From Microbacterium sp. MYb54 (GTDB taxonomy: Bacteria > Actinomycetota > Actinomycetes > Actinomycetales > Microbacteriaceae): a stretch of 64,000 bases of DNA. Below are positions 61,194 through 64,000 of this stretch, piece by piece. The notes beneath the pieces are model-generated. The model made no database searches. It was given only the letters and a program-made list of their open reading frames with translations, and was not told the DNA's origin. The translations under genes were made by a program, and so were the position numbers. The stretch spans positions 62,001-126,000 of the forward strand of contig NZ_PCPA01000010.1 of the NCBI RefSeq assembly GCF_002979515.1. Direction: 5' to 3'. The stretch's first letter is position 1; each line of letters opens with the position of its first letter.

Positions 61194-62780
61194 ATGTCGT
61201 CACGCCGTATCACGCCGGTCATCGCGTTCGGAGCCGTCGCGCTCCTTGCGCTCGCAGGTTGCTCTGGAGGGAACTCGGCGGGCGGCGGCGGCCAGTCCGC
61301 AGGCTCCGACTCCCTCGTCATCGACACCGCATTCTCGATCGAGACCACCGACCCGGGTCACACCTACGACCCGACCGGCAACATGATCGCGAAGGCACTC
61401 TACGAGACCCTCGTCGACTTCGAGGGTTCCGACGTCTCCACTCCCGTCGCCGGCCTCGCCTCGTGGGAGCAGAACGACGAGGCGACCGAGTTCACGTTCA
61501 CGCTCGAGGGGGATCGCGTCTTCTCCGACGGCTCGCCGATCGAGGCGAAGGACGTCGTCTTCACGCTGCAGCGCATCCAGGGCATGGAAGACGCCAAGCC
61601 GAACTTCCTTCTCGGCGGCCTCACCATCACCGAGGTCGACGACAAGACGATCCAGTTCACCTCCGAGACCCCGCTGCTGCAGCTGCCCGCGATCCTCGCG
61701 AACCCGGCACTGGGCATCGTCAACTCCGACGTCGTGATCGAGAACGGCGGCACCACAGACGGCACCGACTCGGCCCAGAAGTTCCTCGACGGCGAGTCCG
61801 CGGGTTCCGGCCCGTTCGTCCTCGACACCCTCGACCTCAGCTCGCAGGTCGTGCTGAAGAAGAACGACGAGTACAACGGCGACGAGGAGTCGGCGTACAA
61901 GCGCGTCGTCGTGCGCAACGTCTCGGAGAGCGCCACCCAGCTCGCCAACCTCAAGGGCGGCGACTCGATGGTCGCGATGGACCTGAACGGCGACCAGGTC
62001 GCCGGTCTCGGCGACGGCATCACGGTCGACTCGGTTCCCTCCGGTCAGACCATCTTCCTGCTGCTGAACCAGTCAGAGGCGGTCGCCGGTGACCTGGCGA
62101 ACGTCAAGATCGCCGAGGCGATCCGCTACGCGCTCGACTACGACGCGCTGCTCGAACTGGCAGGAGCCGGCTCCGTGCAGGCGACCGGCGTCATCCCTCC
62201 CGGATTCGAGGGCGCTCTCGACGGTGGCGTGAAGCAGGACCTTGACAAAGCCAAGGCCGCGCTCGCCGAGGCCGGATACACGGGCCAGACGCTGAAGCTG
62301 CAGTTCCCGAACGACTACCCGGTCGGCGGTGTGGAGTTCACCCCGCTCGCCGAGCGTGTGCAGGCGCAGCTCGAAGATGCCGGCATCACGGTCGACCTCG
62401 CCCCCGCACCCTTCGCGACCGAGCTCGACGCCTACGTCAACGGCACCGAGGGCTTCGGCCTCTGGTTCTGGGGTCCGGACTACGCGGACTCCGCGAACTT
62501 CCTGCCCTTCGCTCCGGGCCTCAAGGTCGGCCTCCGCGCCGGCTGGGCCGCCGAGGCCAACCCGGAGATCGCCGGAATCGCCGCGGGTGCTGCTGCCGCG
62601 ACCGACCCCGACCAGCGCTCGTCGGCGTTCACCGCGTTCGCCGAGGCCATGCAGGCCGACGGCCCCTTCGTGCCGCTGATCGTTCCAGGCCGCAACATCT
62701 CCTCTGCTGACAGCGTGAAGGGCGCGGTGTACAACTCCGTCTGGGAGATGGACATCGCCGAGATCACGCCGGCCGGCTGA
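61194..62780 (+). CDS. Peptide ABC transporter substrate-binding lipoprotein
   Basis: 528 residues from the ATG at 61194, supported by GGAGG six bases upstream. Signal peptide MSSRRITPVIAFGAVALLALAGC with a lipobox Cys at 23. SBP_bac_5 family: DTAFSIETTDPGHTYDPTGNMIAKALYETLVDFEG, FTLQRIQGMEDAKPNFLLGGLTI, GSGPFVLDTLDLSSQVVLKKNDEYNGD. It captures peptide or similar ligands for the permeases downstream. The region between it and the Lrp-type gene (61044-61193) holds the repeats. Confidence 0.94.
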   Translation: MSSRRITPVIAFGAVALLALAGCSGGNSAGGGGQSAGSDSLVIDTAFSIETTDPGHTYDPTGNMIAKALYETLVDFEGSDVSTPVAGLASWEQNDEATEFTFTLEGDRVFSDGSPIEAKDVVFTLQRIQGMEDAKPNFLLGGLTITEVDDKTIQFTSETPLLQLPAILANPALGIVNSDVVIENGGTTDGTDSAQKFLDGESAGSGPFVLDTLDLSSQVVLKKNDEYNGDEESAYKRVVVRNVSESATQLANLKGGDSMVAMDLNGDQVAGLGDGITVDSVPSGQTIFLLLNQSEAVAGDLANVKIAEAIRYALDYDALLELAGAGSVQATGVIPPGFEGALDGGVKQDLDKAKAALAEAGYTGQTLKLQFPNDYPVGGVEFTPLAERVQAQLEDAGITVDLAPAPFATELDAYVNGTEGFGLWFWGPDYADSANFLPFAPGLKVGLRAGWAAEANPEIAGIAAGAAAATDPDQRSSAFTAFAEAMQADGPFVPLIVPGRNISSADSVKGAVYNSVWEMDIAEITPAG

Positions 62781-62791
62781 GCGGACATCTC

Positions 62792-63853
62792 ATGACGACA
62801 GTGGCGGTGCAGAGGCAGGCGCAGCGGCGCCGATCGCCTCTGATCGGATACCTGCTGCGGCGGATCGGCACCTCCCTGCTCCTGTTGGTGGGCGTGACGA
62901 TCGTCACGTTCGCGCTCACCAACCTGGTGCCGGGAGACCCGGTCTCGGCCGCACTCGGTGAGGGCGCGTCGCAGAACCCCGCGACGCGTGACGCGTTCAT
63001 CAAGGAGCACGGTCTCGACCTGCCACTGTTCGTGCAGTACTTCATCTATATGGGGAACCTGCTCCGCGGGGACCTCGGCACGTCGCTGGTGACCGGACGC
63101 CCGGTCACCAGCGACCTCGCCACCGCGGTGCCGGCGACCATCGAGATCGCGATCGGGGCGATCATCGTCAGCCTCGCGGTCAGCATCGTTCTCGGCACTC
63201 TCGCCGCGTACCGCCGCGGACTCGTCACCGACCAGGTCATCCGCGTGGTCACCCTGGTCGGACTCAGCGTGCCGACCTTCTGGCTGGCGCTGGTCAGCTT
63301 CTACGTCTTCTTCCTCGAGCTGCGCATCGCGCCGGGCTCCGGCCGCATCTCGCCGTCGATCACACCGCCGCCGCGTGTGACCGGGCTCTACACGGTCGAC
63401 TACCTCCTGAACGGCGACGCGGTCGGCTTCTTCGACGCCCTCGCGCACCTGGCCCTTCCGGTCATGGTGCTCTCGCTCGTGACCATCGGTCTGCTGACCC
63501 GCTTCATCCGCACCTCGGTGCTCGAGGTGCTCGGCAGCGACTACGTGCGCGCCGCCCGTGCCAAGGGGCTCCCGGCCATGCGCGTGATCCTCGACTACGT
63601 GCTGCGTGGCGCCTCGCTGCCGATCCTCACCGTGGTGGGTGTCGCGTTCGGGGCGCTGCTCTCGGGCACGGTGCTCGTCGAATCGGTGTTCGCCTGGCCC
63701 GGGCTCGGCACCTATGCCTACAACTCGGCCGCGAACCTCGACCTGCCCGGCATCATGGGCGTCGGTCTCGTGGTGGGCATGATCTACCTCCTCATCAACT
63801 TCATCGTCGACATGCTCTACGGCGTGCTCGACCCGAGAGTGAGGATCGCATGA
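62792..63853 (+). CDS. Peptide ABC transporter permease (DppB-like)
   Basis: 353 residues. The N-terminus RRSPLIGYLLRRIGTSLLLLVGVTIVTFALTNLVPGDPVSAAL and about six helices match DppB permeases, with the EAA loop YVRAARAKGLPAMRVILDYVLRGASLPILTVVGVAFGALLSGTVLVE. The stop overlaps the next start. It follows the substrate-binding protein by 11 bp. Confidence 0.95.
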   Translation: MTTVAVQRQAQRRRSPLIGYLLRRIGTSLLLLVGVTIVTFALTNLVPGDPVSAALGEGASQNPATRDAFIKEHGLDLPLFVQYFIYMGNLLRGDLGTSLVTGRPVTSDLATAVPATIEIAIGAIIVSLAVSIVLGTLAAYRRGLVTDQVIRVVTLVGLSVPTFWLALVSFYVFFLELRIAPGSGRISPSITPPPRVTGLYTVDYLLNGDAVGFFDALAHLALPVMVLSLVTIGLLTRFIRTSVLEVLGSDYVRAARAKGLPAMRVILDYVLRGASLPILTVVGVAFGALLSGTVLVESVFAWPGLGTYAYNSAANLDLPGIMGVGLVVGMIYLLINFIVDMLYGVLDPRVRIA

Positions 63854-64000
63854 GCCGCATCGCCGCCGCCACGCCGGCCGGGCGCTTCCGTTTCCGCTGG
63901 CCCCGCGCCTGGCGCACCCCACTGGGCATCATCGGCACCGTCATCGCCGGAGCCTGGATCGTCGTGGCCTTCACCGCGCAGTGGTGGGTTCCGTTCCCTC
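63850..64000 (+). CDS. Peptide ABC transporter permease (DppC-like), partial
   Basis: First 50 residues of the next gene, cut by the window edge. It begins MSRIAAATPAGRFRFRWPRAWRTPLGIIGTVIAGAWIVVAF, a basic leader and a membrane helix as in DppC permeases. The start overlaps the DppB stop by four bases (ATGA), so the operon continues to the right. Confidence 0.85.
   Translation, partial: MSRIAAATPAGRFRFRWPRAWRTPLGIIGTVIAGAWIVVAFTAQWWVPFP

Noticed and set aside
1-64000. CRISPR array, insertion sequence, prophage or tRNA genes
   Set aside because: No regular repeats with spacers, no transposase or integrase reading frame and no cloverleaf-like segment seen; not ruled out by dedicated software.
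1-64000. Frequent GGATGC/GCATCC words throughout the window
   Set aside because: The word seems common, but I could not count it or test for strand bias around the origin, so it is not offered as a signal.

Overview
The window is high-GC actinobacterial chromosome and carries the replication origin. Gene order (gyrA-gyrB-dciA-recF-dnaN-dnaA | rpmH-rnpA-yidD-yidC-jag-rsmG-parA-parB, then trxA/trxB/murJ), parS sites of the form TGTTTCACGTGAAACA, frequent ATGA stop/start overlaps and the protein sequences point to Microbacteriaceae, most likely Microbacterium. The genus assignment is inferred from gene order and protein style, not from a database search.

Layout. 1-1.3 kb: start of a sensor kinase-like membrane protein (cut by the window edge) and a VIT/CCC1 family transporter. 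1.3-14.1 kb (minus strand): DUF3566 protein, gyrA, gyrB, a DUF721/DciA protein, recF, then a two-gene insertion (dockerin-bearing secreted amidase and wall-anchored cohesin protein), dnaN, oriC and dnaA. 14.4-20.7 kb (plus strand): rpmH, rnpA, yidD, yidC, jag, rsmG, parA and parB, with six parS sites, one of them inside the parA start. 20.7-28.4 kb: sugar transporter, two small proteins, thioredoxin/thioredoxin reductase, murJ and a large secreted DUF6049 protein.

28.4-39.5 kb looks like an accessory block placed between the murJ cluster and the CCA-adding enzyme: methyltransferase, LLM flavin oxidoreductase, reductase, acetyltransferase, a wall-anchored repeat protein, a Tat-exported phosphoesterase, a lipoprotein and a wall-anchored purple acid phosphatase. 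39.6-64 kb: CCA-adding enzyme, VapBC, a TetR/reductase pair, an aldehyde dehydrogenase operon with its own GAF regulator and palindromic operator, a complete minus-strand peptide ABC transporter, DUF1684, a TacT-like acetyltransferase, a group of unknown membrane proteins, an arylsulfatase, and an Lrp-type regulator divergent from a second peptide ABC transporter that runs off the right edge.

The most unusual element is the cohesin/dockerin pair at 8.3-10.9 kb. A sortase-anchored cohesin protein is followed 50 bp later by a secreted amidase with an N-terminal dockerin-like pair of calcium loops, which suggests a minimal one-enzyme surface display system unrelated to a cellulosome. It sits between dnaN and recF, where many Actinobacteria carry gnd. 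The six parS sites, the phased repeats upstream of the Lrp gene and the palindrome in front of the aldehyde dehydrogenase operon are the clearest regulatory signals. No tRNA, rRNA, insertion sequence or CRISPR array was seen.
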